Below are positions 38,453-46,669 of a stretch of DNA of 47,605 bases, in pieces. The first letter of the stretch is position 1. Every line of letters begins with the position of its first letter. The notes beneath the pieces are model-generated. The model was given only the letters and a program-made list of their open reading frames with translations, was not told the origin of the DNA and ran no database searches. Source of the DNA: a virus; the IMG/VR virus record IMGVR_UViG_3300043449_001384, positions 1-47,605 of that record; one strand, given 5' to 3'. Position numbers and translations under genes: made by a program.

Positions 38453-40042
38453 GTGAGCGACAACAGTAGCTACCCGATCGCTGCGGCCACCCCCAACCGC
38501 CCCGCCTACACCCTCCCCCTCCCGCCCGGTGTCAACAACACCGACCCCTCCAAACGCACCCAACTCGTCCAGTCCATGGAGCCCGCCTGGGACCCCGTGG
38601 ACGTCTGCGTCGGCGGCACCGCCGAACTCCGCACCCGCAGCCGCGATTTCATCCCCCAAGAACCCCGCGAAGACGACGCCGCCTACAACCGCCGCATCTT
38701 CCACGCCACGCTACCGCCGTTCTTGACGCGACTTGCCTCCCAAGCCGCCGGCGTCATCCTCCGCAAAGGCATCGACATCCAAGGCGACGACTACTGGCTC
38801 AACTGGTCCCAAGACGTCACCGGCGACGGCACCACCCTCAACGAATACGCCCGCCGCCAACTCATCACCGCCATCCTCTACGGCCACTCCAGCTCGATCG
38901 TCGATTTCTCCGCATCTGCGACGCCTCGAAACTTGGCAGAGGAACGTGCGTTAGCCCGTAAGCCCTACCTCGTCCCCATCCACCCCCGCCAAATCCTCGG
39001 CTGGCGCACCTCCAACGACAGCTGGAGCAGCGAACTCTCCCAAGTCCGCATCCGCGAAACCATCGTCCTCCCCGCCGGCCGCTACGGCGAAGAACTCACC
39101 GACCAAATCCGCGTCCTGGAGCCCGGCCGCTACGAACTCTGGCGCCCCAACACCCCCCGCACCAACCTCCCCACCGGCGTCCAACTCCCCGGCCCCACCG
39201 CCTGGGAAATCTACGAAAACGGCACCACCACGCTGGATCGGATCCCCCTCGTCACCGTCTACTCCAGCCGCCTCGGCAACCTGTTGAGCAAACCTCCACT
39301 TCTGGAGGTTGCTCAACTCAACATCGCCTACGCCCAGCGCTTCTGCGACTTCCACCACTCGATCCACGTCGGCGCCTCCCCCATCCTCGTCCTCCGCGGC
39401 TTCGACCCCGACTCCGACAGCCCCATCGGCCTCTCGGTCAACAGCGCCCTGCTCCTCCCGCCCGACGGAGGCGCGGAATACGTCGAACCCACCAGCGACG
39501 CCTTCGACGCCCAACTCAAGTGCCTCGCCGCCCTTGAAGACCAAATCTCCCGCCTCGGCATCAACACGCTCACCCAACAGAACGTCACCAACGCCGCCGC
39601 CGAATCCAAGCGCATGGATCGCATCGACAGCGACTCCATCATGGCCGTCATCGCCGGCGACCTAGAGCGCTCGATCGCCGAAATCTTCGACATCGCCGCC
39701 TCGTACGTCGGCATCGAACCCCCCACCATCTCCATCCCCCGCGACTACGAAAACCGCCTCCTCGACGGCAACCAAATCACGGCCTACCTGCAGCTCTTCA
39801 TGCAGAACGCCATCTCCCAAAAAACCCTCCTCACCATCCTCCAACAGGGCGAAGTCCTTCCCACCACCCTCGATCTCGACGCCGAAGTCTCCGCCACCGC
39901 CGAAATGCTCGAAGAGCAAATGGCCATGTCCCGCCTCGGCGCCGCGGCTGGTCCTGACCTAGCCTTCCAAAACGCCGGCCAAGGCCAAGACCTAACCAGC
40001 CAAACCCTCCCCACCCCACTTCGCTCGGGCCGCGACGAGTAA
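38453..40042 (+). CDS. Portal protein (DUF4055-like)
   Basis: This 529-residue protein follows the terminase and precedes the MuF-like head protein, the standard portal place. It has FLTRLASQAAGVILRKGIDI near 90-110, a Pro-rich helix-loop region in the middle and an acidic, helical C terminus, consistent with the DUF4055 portal family. It forms the 12-mer ring at the capsid vertex through which DNA passes. The start is a GTG at 38453, preceded by CAAACTAGGATATAAGAG, which may hold a -10 element. Confidence 0.8.
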   Translation: MSDNSSYPIAAATPNRPAYTLPLPPGVNNTDPSKRTQLVQSMEPAWDPVDVCVGGTAELRTRSRDFIPQEPREDDAAYNRRIFHATLPPFLTRLASQAAGVILRKGIDIQGDDYWLNWSQDVTGDGTTLNEYARRQLITAILYGHSSSIVDFSASATPRNLAEERALARKPYLVPIHPRQILGWRTSNDSWSSELSQVRIRETIVLPAGRYGEELTDQIRVLEPGRYELWRPNTPRTNLPTGVQLPGPTAWEIYENGTTTLDRIPLVTVYSSRLGNLLSKPPLLEVAQLNIAYAQRFCDFHHSIHVGASPILVLRGFDPDSDSPIGLSVNSALLLPPDGGAEYVEPTSDAFDAQLKCLAALEDQISRLGINTLTQQNVTNAAAESKRMDRIDSDSIMAVIAGDLERSIAEIFDIAASYVGIEPPTISIPRDYENRLLDGNQITAYLQLFMQNAISQKTLLTILQQGEVLPTTLDLDAEVSATAEMLEEQMAMSRLGAAAGPDLAFQNAGQGQDLTSQTLPTPLRSGRDE

Positions 40043-40046
40043 GAAA

Positions 40047-40250
40047 ATGCCTAACATCTTCGCCTCCTTCACCGCCGATACCCGTTGCCACACCTGCCGC
40101 TGGTGGGTGCCCACCGCTGACCTCCAGCGCATGAAAGAAGACACCATGCCTGGAACGTGCCACCGCTACGCCCCCGACCACTCCGGCTGGCCCGAAACCC
40201 ACGCCTTCCAATCCTGCGGCGACTGGACCTTCAACCCCGACAATGACTGA
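40047..40250 (+). CDS. Small zinc-binding protein (67 aa)
   Basis: The product has CHTCRWW near 14-20, GTCHRYAP near 36-43 and a final SCGDWTF, so four Cys could hold one zinc ion. Similar small Cys proteins lie beside portal genes in other phages. It starts 4 nt after the portal stop and overlaps the next gene by 8 nt. The function is unknown. Confidence 0.65.
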   Translation: MPNIFASFTADTRCHTCRWWVPTADLQRMKEDTMPGTCHRYAPDHSGWPETHAFQSCGDWTFNPDND

Positions 40251-41067
40251 AGACGAATACCTACTCCAGCTGGCCCGCGCCATCACGAGCCGCGAAGACC
40301 TCATCGCCGCCGAGGTCCGCCCCATCCTGCTGGAACTCGCCCTCCGCATCCGCGCCCTCCTCTTCCAGTCGTTCGGCCAATCCACCAGCCAACCCCTCCG
40401 CGCCCTCCTCTACAACCAACTCCGCCCCCAAATCCTCACCCTCCTACAGCAACTCACCGACCGCTACTTCGCTCAAATCAGCACCATCCTGCCCGAGCTA
40501 TATCCCATCCTCGCCACCACCCACGCTCGCTTCGCTCGCACCAACACAACCCCCCAAACCCCACCTTTAGGCGACCTTCTAACTGGAGCGACCGTCCTCA
40601 ACCGTTCCGCCCGCGACCTCCTCGCCCCCGGCCCCACAGGCATCTCCCCCCTCACCCTCCAACTCGAACGCCTCCTAGACACCACAATCCAACCCGCCCT
40701 CCTCCGCGAAACCCCCACCGAAAAGCTCCTCCCCTCGGTCGTCGCCGTCCGCACCAGCACCGGCACCGAGAGCGGCATCCTCACCCCCCTAGTCCGCAAA
40801 GGCACCGTCCTCAACGCCTGGCTCGACCGCCTCGGAGCCACCACCGCCGCCCTCCTCTGGTCGTTGAATCTACCGATTCAACAAGAGGTATTCCGCGAAG
40901 CGGACCCGCCCGACTTCTACCGCTGGAACGCCATCCTCGACCCCAAAACTTGCCCAATCTGCATCCCACTGGACGGCACAACCGCCCCCACGCCACAAGC
41001 CTTCCCCAATGGTGCGCCGCCTGTACATCCGCGCTGCCGTTGTATAACAGTACCCGTATTCTCTTAG
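40243..41067 (+). CDS. MuF-like minor head protein
   Basis: The 274-residue product is mostly helical and ends with WNAILDPKTCPICIPLDGTT and VHPRCRCITVPV, the signature C-terminal part of Mu gpF-like head morphogenesis proteins, with a Cys pair and a His-Pro-Arg-Cys motif. Such proteins sit near the portal and help head assembly or DNA ejection. Confidence 0.8.
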   Translation: MTEDEYLLQLARAITSREDLIAAEVRPILLELALRIRALLFQSFGQSTSQPLRALLYNQLRPQILTLLQQLTDRYFAQISTILPELYPILATTHARFARTNTTPQTPPLGDLLTGATVLNRSARDLLAPGPTGISPLTLQLERLLDTTIQPALLRETPTEKLLPSVVAVRTSTGTESGILTPLVRKGTVLNAWLDRLGATTAALLWSLNLPIQQEVFREADPPDFYRWNAILDPKTCPICIPLDGTTAPTPQAFPNGAPPVHPRCRCITVPVFS

Positions 41068-41077
41068 GCTGTTATTT

Positions 41078-41092
41078 GTGTGCGACGCACAC
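41078..41092. promoter_or_regulatory. Perfect palindrome before scaffold gene
   Basis: GTGTGCG and CGCACAC form an inverted repeat around one A. It is followed by GGTAAACTAAGAG, with TAAACT as a possible -10 element, 30 nt before the GTG of the scaffold gene. It could be an operator, or the hairpin of a weak terminator. Confidence 0.5.
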
Positions 41093-41124
41093 GGTAAACT
41101 AAGAGTGTACCCTCACTTACCCGC

Positions 41125-41862
41125 GTGACTGAATCAGTCAACGGGGTTCCTCCCGCGGAGGAACTGAGTGCGTCCGCGACGCCCTCCCCCGACGCTCAAA
41201 GCACCCCCAGCTCCGACGAACTGGCTCGCCTCCGGGCAAAACTAGACCTCGTCACCGAAGACAAACGGCGAGCCGGCGAGAAAAACGCCGAACTCAACCG
41301 AAAACTTCAGGACCTGGAGGAATCCCTTCGAGCGACGCAGGCCCAGCTCAAGTCCGGTCAGACCACCCAACTGGAGCAATCGGGCGAATACAAAAAGCTG
41401 TGGGAAGACGCCAAGGAAACCAATCTCAACCTGGAGCGCCAGCTCCACGAGATGCAACTCACGCTTGACGCCGAGCGCCAAGAGCGAGCCAAGGAAACCT
41501 TGAAATCCCGCGCCATCCAAGAGATCACTGCAGCCAAGGCCCTCCGGCCCGACCAGCTTCTCGCCCTCATTGCCTCCGACCTCCGCGAGGTCGATGGCAA
41601 ACCCGCAGTCATCTCAGGCGGCATCGAAATCCCCCTAGCCGACCACCTGGCCCGCCTCCGCGCCCCAGACTCCGGCTGGGACCACCATTTCGCCCCCACA
41701 GGCGCAAAAGGCATGGGATCCTCCGCCGCCGCCCCCGTATCCGCCCCCACTGGAACGAACCCGTTCCTCGTGAGCCCTCCAAACCTGACCGAGATCGCAC
41801 GTCTTTTCCGCGAAGACCGTGCCGCCCACGACCGCTACAAAGCCGAGGCCTCCCGAGGCTGA
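41125..41862 (+). CDS. Scaffold protein
   Basis: The 245-residue GTG-started product is acidic with a long coiled coil at about 30-125 (LRAKLDLVTEDKRRAGEKNA; ETNLNLERQLHEMQLTLDAE) and a flexible Pro/Ala C terminus ending in a charged helix. This build and the place just before the capsid gene define a GP20-like scaffold that guides capsid assembly and then leaves. Confidence 0.82.
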   Translation: MTESVNGVPPAEELSASATPSPDAQSTPSSDELARLRAKLDLVTEDKRRAGEKNAELNRKLQDLEESLRATQAQLKSGQTTQLEQSGEYKKLWEDAKETNLNLERQLHEMQLTLDAERQERAKETLKSRAIQEITAAKALRPDQLLALIASDLREVDGKPAVISGGIEIPLADHLARLRAPDSGWDHHFAPTGAKGMGSSAAAPVSAPTGTNPFLVSPPNLTEIARLFREDRAAHDRYKAEASRG

Positions 41863-41897
41863 GCGGTACGCTCTCTCCCCCTTACTGAGTTCCAGCC

Positions 41898-42938
41898 ATG
41901 GCAGTTTTGCGCGGCGACGTAATCATCCCCGAGATTTTTACGCCGTACCTGATTGAAGCCACCACCGTCCGCAACAGCTTCCTGACCTCAGGAGTTGTGA
42001 CCGCTCTCGACGCCCTCAACGTCGACCAAGGCGGCGACAAAGTCACCATCCCCAACTGGAAGGCCGACCTGTCCGGCGACGCTGAGCGTCTCACCGACAG
42101 CACCAGCCTGACCCCCGGCAAAATCACTGCCGACAAGCAAGTCGGCGTGGTCCTGCACCGCGGCCGCGCTTGGGAATCCCGCGACCTAGCCCGCCTCGCC
42201 GCTGGCTCCGACCCCATGGGCGCCATCGGCGCCAAAGTGGCCGACTACATCGCCAACCAGCAGCAGAAGGACCTGATCGCCTCCCTCAAAGGCGTCTTCG
42301 GTGCCCTCGGCTCCAGCAACAGCGGTGCTGCCTTCGCAGCCCTCTCCGTTGATGCCTCTGGCTCGGGCGAAACCGTCCTCGGCCCCCGCCAAATCGCCGC
42401 CGCCGAGGCCATCCTCCTCGAAGACGCCGACAAACTCGGCGCCATCGTCGTCCACCCCCTGGTGTACGCCGACCTCAAGGAACGCAAGGCCATCGACTTC
42501 GTGACGGCCACCGACGCCCGCGTCACCGCCTCCACCGTCGTGGCTGGCTCGCTCGACGCCATGAACGCCTTCGGCGGTTCTGTGGCAGCTGCCTACACGG
42601 CCAACACCCAAATCCCCTACTACATGGGCATGAGGGTGATCCGCAGCAAGGACGTGCCTGTCTCCTCCGGCAAGTACGCCTGCTACGTCATGGCCTCCGG
42701 CTCGGTCGGCACCGGCCAACAAGCCGCCTTGCGTTCTGAAGTGGACCGGGACATCCTGGCCAAGTCCGACGCCATGTCGGTCGACTGGCACAACGTCTAC
42801 CACCCCCTGGGCGCCCGCTGGGTCGGCTCTGCCAACCCCACCACGGCCGACCTGGAAACCGCTGCCAACTGGGAGAAGGTGTTCGAAACCGAGAACATCG
42901 GAATCGTCCGTATCACCGTCACCTCCAACTTCGACTGA
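41898..42938 (+). CDS. Major capsid protein
   Basis: The 346-residue product has the N-terminal IIPEIFTPYLIEATTVRNSF and central LTPGKITADKQVGVVLHRGR typical of HK97-fold coat proteins of siphoviruses. A YIANQQQKDLIASLKGVFGA helix and the C-terminal ENIGIVRITVTSNFD fit as well. It follows the scaffold gene and is followed by a hairpin terminator, as expected for the most highly expressed gene. Confidence 0.87.
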   Translation: MAVLRGDVIIPEIFTPYLIEATTVRNSFLTSGVVTALDALNVDQGGDKVTIPNWKADLSGDAERLTDSTSLTPGKITADKQVGVVLHRGRAWESRDLARLAAGSDPMGAIGAKVADYIANQQQKDLIASLKGVFGALGSSNSGAAFAALSVDASGSGETVLGPRQIAAAEAILLEDADKLGAIVVHPLVYADLKERKAIDFVTATDARVTASTVVAGSLDAMNAFGGSVAAAYTANTQIPYYMGMRVIRSKDVPVSSGKYACYVMASGSVGTGQQAALRSEVDRDILAKSDAMSVDWHNVYHPLGARWVGSANPTTADLETAANWEKVFETENIGIVRITVTSNFD

Positions 42939-42966
42939 GTCTCGGGCTAACGCCCTAGACATAACC

Positions 42967-42988
42967 GCCCCACCGCAGTAGGTGGGGC
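42967..42988 (+). terminator. Terminator after major capsid gene
   Basis: GCCCCACC pairs with GGTGGGGC around a 6-base loop and is followed by ACCTTTCTTCTCC. The T tract is interrupted, so termination may be partial and leave lower expression of the genes downstream. Confidence 0.6.
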
Positions 42989-43015
42989 ACCTTTCTTCTC
43001 CCACTGGATCGACCC

Positions 43016-43408
43016 ATGGCAAGCCTCTTCGAGCTTGAGAACCCCGCTTTCGGTAACCAATACCGGAAGACCACTGTGACCACCCTGGCCGCCTCTGGCG
43101 CCCAAACCGCCACCGCAGCCATGCTGCTGGGCGGCGTCCTCGTCTCCACCGCCACCGCCGCCTTCACCCTGACTACCGCCGTCGGCGCAGACATCTGCAC
43201 CGCCTTGGCCGCCGTCAACCAGAACGTGGTCGGCATCAGCTTCGAGTTCTCGATTGTGAACCTCGGCACCTCGACGTACCACATCACCCTGTCCGCCGGC
43301 GCCACCGGCGTCACCGTCAGCGGCGATGCCATCGTTGAGGCCGGCACCTCCAGCACCTTCCGTGCCGTGGTGACCGCCGCCAACACCGTCGTGATCTACA
43401 AGGTCTGA
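43016..43408 (+). CDS. Capsid decoration-like protein
   Basis: The 130-residue product is rich in Ala, Thr and Val and strongly beta-prone (AAMLLGGVLVSTATAAFTLT; STYHITLSAGATGVTVSGDA). It lies right after the capsid gene. A capsid-surface or head decoration role is likely from place and composition. Its TGA shares one base with the next ATG. Confidence 0.55.
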   Translation: MASLFELENPAFGNQYRKTTVTTLAASGAQTATAAMLLGGVLVSTATAAFTLTTAVGADICTALAAVNQNVVGISFEFSIVNLGTSTYHITLSAGATGVTVSGDAIVEAGTSSTFRAVVTAANTVVIYKV

Positions 43409-43557
43409 TGGGCCTCTTCGCCTTCCGGCGACTGAGAGAACAGGAGGCTGCTTCGGCGGCCTCCGTCACTCCCCCAGAACCCGCCCCCACCGCCCCACCG
43501 GCGGCCCCCACCAAAACCCGCCGCCCCCGCAAGGAGCCCCCCAATGGAACGGAGTGA
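43408..43557 (+). CDS. Small Pro/Ala-rich protein (49 aa)
   Basis: The product starts MGLFAFRRLREQEAASAASV and continues with Pro/Ala repeats and a basic end. It is coupled by one base to the previous gene and overlaps the next by 14 nt. It is disordered in appearance. The function is unknown; it may be a linker or accessory capsid peptide. Confidence 0.55.
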   Translation: MGLFAFRRLREQEAASAASVTPPEPAPTAPPAAPTKTRRPRKEPPNGTE

Positions 43558-43777
43558 TTTTCAAGGCGCCGACTACATCAGCGGCACCACCGCCTTCGCC
43601 GGCAAATACGGCGCCATCACCGCCGTCGCCGCAGCTGTCCTCGACGCTGCCACCGTCGCCGCCGACTACACCGGCGACTCGCTCGCCAGCCTGCCCATCC
43701 CCGCTGGCACGACTATCTACGGCGTCTTCACCAACATCAAACTCACCAGCGGCAAGGTGATCGCCTACAAACTCTGA
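43544..43777 (+). CDS. Small capsid-associated protein (77 aa)
   Basis: The 77-residue product has SGTTAFAGKYGAITAVAAAV and PAGTTIYGVFTNIKLTSGKV, a pattern close to short phage head-fibre or capsid-surface proteins. It shares the Thr/Ala/Val composition of the protein at 43016. It ends in a TGATG overlap. Confidence 0.55.
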   Translation: MERSDFQGADYISGTTAFAGKYGAITAVAAAVLDAATVAADYTGDSLASLPIPAGTTIYGVFTNIKLTSGKVIAYKL

Positions 43778-43917
43778 TGGCCGTCAAATCCAAAGCCGGC
43801 ATCAGCGGCACCCGCAACGGCTACCGCCCCGGCAAGCCTAAAAAGACCAACCAAGGTCAAGGCCAGCACAGCCGCCCCAACCACGGCCGCAAAAAGCTGC
43901 GCGGCCAAGGCCGCTAA
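43777..43917 (+). CDS. Small basic protein (46 aa)
   Basis: The product is very basic and polar (MAVKSKAGISGTRNGYRPGK, then KPKKTNQGQGQHSRPNHGRK), with no hydrophobic core. It overlaps the previous stop by one base. Similar tiny basic proteins occur after capsid genes in marine phages. It may bind packaged DNA. Confidence 0.6.
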   Translation: MAVKSKAGISGTRNGYRPGKPKKTNQGQGQHSRPNHGRKKLRGQGR

Positions 43918-43947
43918 CCGGAATCCTAGGAATAACGCCAGCCGCCA

Positions 43948-44517
43948 ATGCCCGCCTCGATTACCGCCACGGTGGGCAGCGCCACCGCTAACTCCTACCT
44001 CACCATCGCGGCTGCCGACTCGATCGCCGAAACGATGCTCGGCACCCTGGCGTGGACGTCCGCAACAACAGACCAAAAAACTCGCGCCCTCATCACCGCC
44101 ACCCGCGGCCTCGACACCCTCGACTGGATCGGCGACCGCACCACCACAACCCAAGCCCTTGACTGGCCTCGCACCGACGCAAGCTGCGGCGGCATTGACT
44201 ACCCGGACGACGAAATCCCCGAGCAGCTCAACTACGCCACCTTCGACCTAGCCAACGCCCTACTCGGCACCCCCACCCTGCTGCAGTCGCCCAGCTCCGG
44301 CAGCGCCGAACTCGTCCCCGGCGTCCCCAACAAGGACCTGCGCCGCCTCAAACTCGACGTGATGGAGCTGGAGTTTAGAACGGATATATCAGTAGCCTCA
44401 TCCGCAACGGTTAGCCCGTTGTCTGCTCTGCCCCACCTCGCCACAATCCTGGGCTGCCTCACCACCAGCGTGATCCCCGGCGGCATGGGCCGAGTCATCG
44501 ACCGCGTCCGCAGCTAG
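43948..44517 (+). CDS. Head-tail connector (DnaT-like adaptor)
   Basis: The 189-residue product has the pattern of phage head-tail adaptors: an early NSYLTIAAADSIAETML, then TRALITATRGLDTLDWIGDR and TTQALDWPRTDA, followed by a helix with LNYATFDLANALLG. These fit the family annotated as putative DnaT-like. It joins the portal to the tail. CCTAGG lies 17 nt before the ATG, a relic or variant of the late-block motif. Confidence 0.7.
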   Translation: MPASITATVGSATANSYLTIAAADSIAETMLGTLAWTSATTDQKTRALITATRGLDTLDWIGDRTTTTQALDWPRTDASCGGIDYPDDEIPEQLNYATFDLANALLGTPTLLQSPSSGSAELVPGVPNKDLRRLKLDVMELEFRTDISVASSATVSPLSALPHLATILGCLTTSVIPGGMGRVIDRVRS

Positions 44518-44546
44518 AGGCATACGGCATACTGCGGCGTTAGGCT

Positions 44547-45095
44547 GTGAGTATGCCAACTGCCTTCCCACAAGAGAAGCCAAAAAAGAAGCCGGTCCGC
44601 GGCTACTTGGCCACCCCGCTGTCCCGAGACGAGCAGCGCCACGTCGATCGCATGTACCGCGAACACGGCGGCCTCGTCAACCACATGGGCCGCAAGTTCT
44701 GCCGCAAGTACCCGGCCCTGCTCAAAGAAGACATTTACAGCTGCATCAACATCGCCTTCATCAAAACCTGCCGCGCCTGGAACCCCGAAAAAGGCACGTT
44801 CTCTACGATCTTCGCCATTTTCTGCGAAGGGGAGATCCGCCACTTCATCCGCGACCACAACTGGTCCGTCCGCGCCCCAAGCTCCGTTCGCTCGCTCGGC
44901 CTCCGCGCCCAATACATGCTCCGCGGCGGCGCCACCTTTGAAGCCGTCTGCGCCGAACTCAAAACCGAGTCTGAAGACCTAAAACTCGCCCTCTTCTCCG
45001 TCCAGTCGCTCGACCACGAAATCCAAGATTTTAAGTGGCATCTCTGCCCCCGCCCCACCCCATGGGAAGTCCTTGAGGCCACAGAGGAGGTGTAG
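44547..45095 (+). CDS. Sigma factor-like protein with region 2 only
   Basis: The 182-residue product has a clear sigma region 2 at about 36-105: YREHGGLVNHMGRKFCRKYP, EDIYSCINIAFIKTCRAWNP and GTFSTIFAIFCEGEIRHFIR, followed by the DHNWSVRAPSSVRSL linker typical of SigF/SigB-type factors. Residues 106-160 look like a region 3 domain. No region 4 is present, so it could not read a normal -35 box. It may be a late sigma factor that works with another protein, as T4 gp55 does with gp33 and gp45. Starts are GTG 44547 or ATG 44553. It stands inside the head-tail gene block. Confidence 0.75.
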   Translation: MSMPTAFPQEKPKKKPVRGYLATPLSRDEQRHVDRMYREHGGLVNHMGRKFCRKYPALLKEDIYSCINIAFIKTCRAWNPEKGTFSTIFAIFCEGEIRHFIRDHNWSVRAPSSVRSLGLRAQYMLRGGATFEAVCAELKTESEDLKLALFSVQSLDHEIQDFKWHLCPRPTPWEVLEATEEV

Positions 45096-45103
45096 AGTGT
45101 GGT

Positions 45104-45130
45104 GCTCCAGCGGGGTGCAACCCCTGGAGC
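45104..45130 (+). promoter_or_regulatory. Strong hairpin before HNH gene
   Basis: GCTCCAG plus GGGG (one bulged C between) pairs with CCCC plus TGGAGC around the loop TGCAA. It starts 9 nt after the sigma-like gene stop and 22 nt before the HNH start. It may end the sigma-like message or hold down translation of the HNH gene. Confidence 0.5.
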
Positions 45131-45132
45131 GC

Positions 45133-45159
45133 GACCACCCGCAACCGCCAGGTGATGCC
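45133..45159 (+). promoter_or_regulatory. Shared leader of HNH genes, copy 2
   Basis: The bases GACCACCCGCAAC, two variable bases and CCAGGTGATGCC match 23428-23453 (minus strand) with two changes. The string carries the ribosome site and start codon of two otherwise different HNH genes. Confidence 0.6.
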
Positions 45160-45826
45160 CAAGACTATAGATCTGACCGGCCAACAATTCGGCAGCTGGA
45201 CCGCACTCAGCTACGCAGGCTCATATCGCTGGCTATGCCGCTGCCAGTGCGGCACTGAGCGAGCCGTGTCTTCCCGCAGCCTCAAAGCCGGCCAAAGCAC
45301 AAGCTGTGGCTGCTCTTACAAAAAGAAACCGGGTGATACCTTCGGCAGACTGACGCTGCTGGAGCAAATCGGCACCAAAGGTAAAAGTGCGATTTGGCGC
45401 TGCCGGTGCGAGTGCGGCAACGAAACCATGGTCAATAGCAGCAACCTTGGCTGGGACACGCAAAGCTGCGGGTGCATTCGCCGAGAAACCGCGGGCCAGC
45501 TGAACAGGACACACGGGCATAGCCGCCCCTCAGTAGGTGTATCGCGTACCTACAGGATCTGGCTCAACATGAAGCAGCGCACGACTAACCCCAACAACCC
45601 AGACCACGAACTGTACCTAGGACGGGGCATCAAGTGCTGCAAGCGGTGGCTTGACAGCTTTGAAGATTTTTTAGAAGACATGGGCGAGTGCCCGGACGGC
45701 TTAACGATTGATCGCATCAATAATGAAGGCGACTACGAACTAGGGAACTGCCGCTGGGCCGATATCGTCACACAAGCCAATAACCGCAGGCCTCGGCGCT
45801 GGAAAGTCCGCCCCACGGAAAACTAG
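45155..45826 (+). CDS. HNH endonuclease with two Cys zinc modules
   Basis: The frame is open from a GTG at 45152; the ATG at 45155 follows AGGTG. The 223-residue product has two N-terminal Cys modules with the same plan (WLCRCQCGTERAV to TSCGC; WRCRCECGNETMV to SCGC) and a C-terminal HNH-like part (SRTYRIWLNMKQRTTNPNNP; CPDGLTIDRINNEGDYELGN; NCRWADIVTQANNRR). The gene sits between the sigma-like gene and the tail tube gene. Confidence 0.82.
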   Translation: MPKTIDLTGQQFGSWTALSYAGSYRWLCRCQCGTERAVSSRSLKAGQSTSCGCSYKKKPGDTFGRLTLLEQIGTKGKSAIWRCRCECGNETMVNSSNLGWDTQSCGCIRRETAGQLNRTHGHSRPSVGVSRTYRIWLNMKQRTTNPNNPDHELYLGRGIKCCKRWLDSFEDFLEDMGECPDGLTIDRINNEGDYELGNCRWADIVTQANNRRPRRWKVRPTEN

Positions 45827-45859
45827 GGGCATCACCCCCAGCTAAAGGGACGGCTTATC

Positions 45860-46621
45860 ATGGCAACAGGCAGTTTCTTTGCTAGCCTCAACTATCGTCT
45901 GTTCGTAAAGCTGGGGACCACCGCTAGCACGATTCCAACCACCAGTGCGGGCATGACCCGAATCCTGTCGCTAGACAACGCTGGTATCCAAGGTACATCA
46001 GAGTCCACCGCTGTGGTGGACTACGACTCGGAGCAAGGCTTCCAATCCAATCTTATCACCAGCCAGTCGTATTCCATTCCCGCAAGCATGAACCTCGACG
46101 TCACCGACGGCGGCTACGAGATCCTCAAAAAAGCAGCTATTAACGCTGCTGGTGGTGCTGTTCTTGAGTGGTATAGGGAAACCCCGGTAACTGATGCTTC
46201 CGGTGATGATCCTGAAATTCATGCCGGTTTGGCTCAAATTGGTGATTTCAGCGAAGATATTGTTGCCGGGAGTGTGGCGAAAGTTTCGTTTACTTTGAAC
46301 GGCTACGGCGCCTACAAGTTCTACCCGCAGGGCAACCCCGCCGCCACCCTGACAATCACCACCGCTGGCTCGGGCCTGACCCCCGCCACCTACACCGGCG
46401 TCTCGCTGATCTCCTCCAGCCCTGCCACTGGCATCGGCTCCGGCAAGGGCGCTACCGCCACCATCGTGGTGGCAGCAGGTGGCACGGTCACCGCCACCCC
46501 GACAATCGTGGCCGGCGGCACCAACTACCGCGTGGGCGACATCCTGACCGTGGCCCTCGGCGACGTGGGCGGCGCTGGCGCGGACGTGGTCCCCACCTTC
46601 ACCGTGGCTACAGTTTCCTGA
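45860..46621 (+). CDS. Major tail tube protein
   Basis: The 253-residue product (MATGSFFASLNYRLFVKLGT; DVTDGGYEILKKAAINAAGG; DFSEDIVAGSVAKVSFTLNG) has the typical layout of siphovirus tail tube proteins. The last 80 residues form a Gly/Thr-rich beta extension (GSGKGATATIVVAAGGTVTA), probably a surface domain on the tube. It is followed by a strong terminator, as expected for an abundant protein. Confidence 0.75.
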   Translation: MATGSFFASLNYRLFVKLGTTASTIPTTSAGMTRILSLDNAGIQGTSESTAVVDYDSEQGFQSNLITSQSYSIPASMNLDVTDGGYEILKKAAINAAGGAVLEWYRETPVTDASGDDPEIHAGLAQIGDFSEDIVAGSVAKVSFTLNGYGAYKFYPQGNPAATLTITTAGSGLTPATYTGVSLISSSPATGIGSGKGATATIVVAAGGTVTATPTIVAGGTNYRVGDILTVALGDVGGAGADVVPTFTVATVS

Positions 46622-46642
46622 AGCGTCCCCAGCTAATCACCC

Positions 46643-46669
46643 AGCCGCCCCTCACCGGGCGGCTTTTTT
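46643..46669 (+). terminator. Rho-independent terminator after tail tube gene
   Basis: AGCCGCCC pairs with GGGCGGCT around CTCACC and is followed by TTTTTTA. It lies between the tail tube gene and the stop of the convergent minus-strand gene at 46668. Confidence 0.88.
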
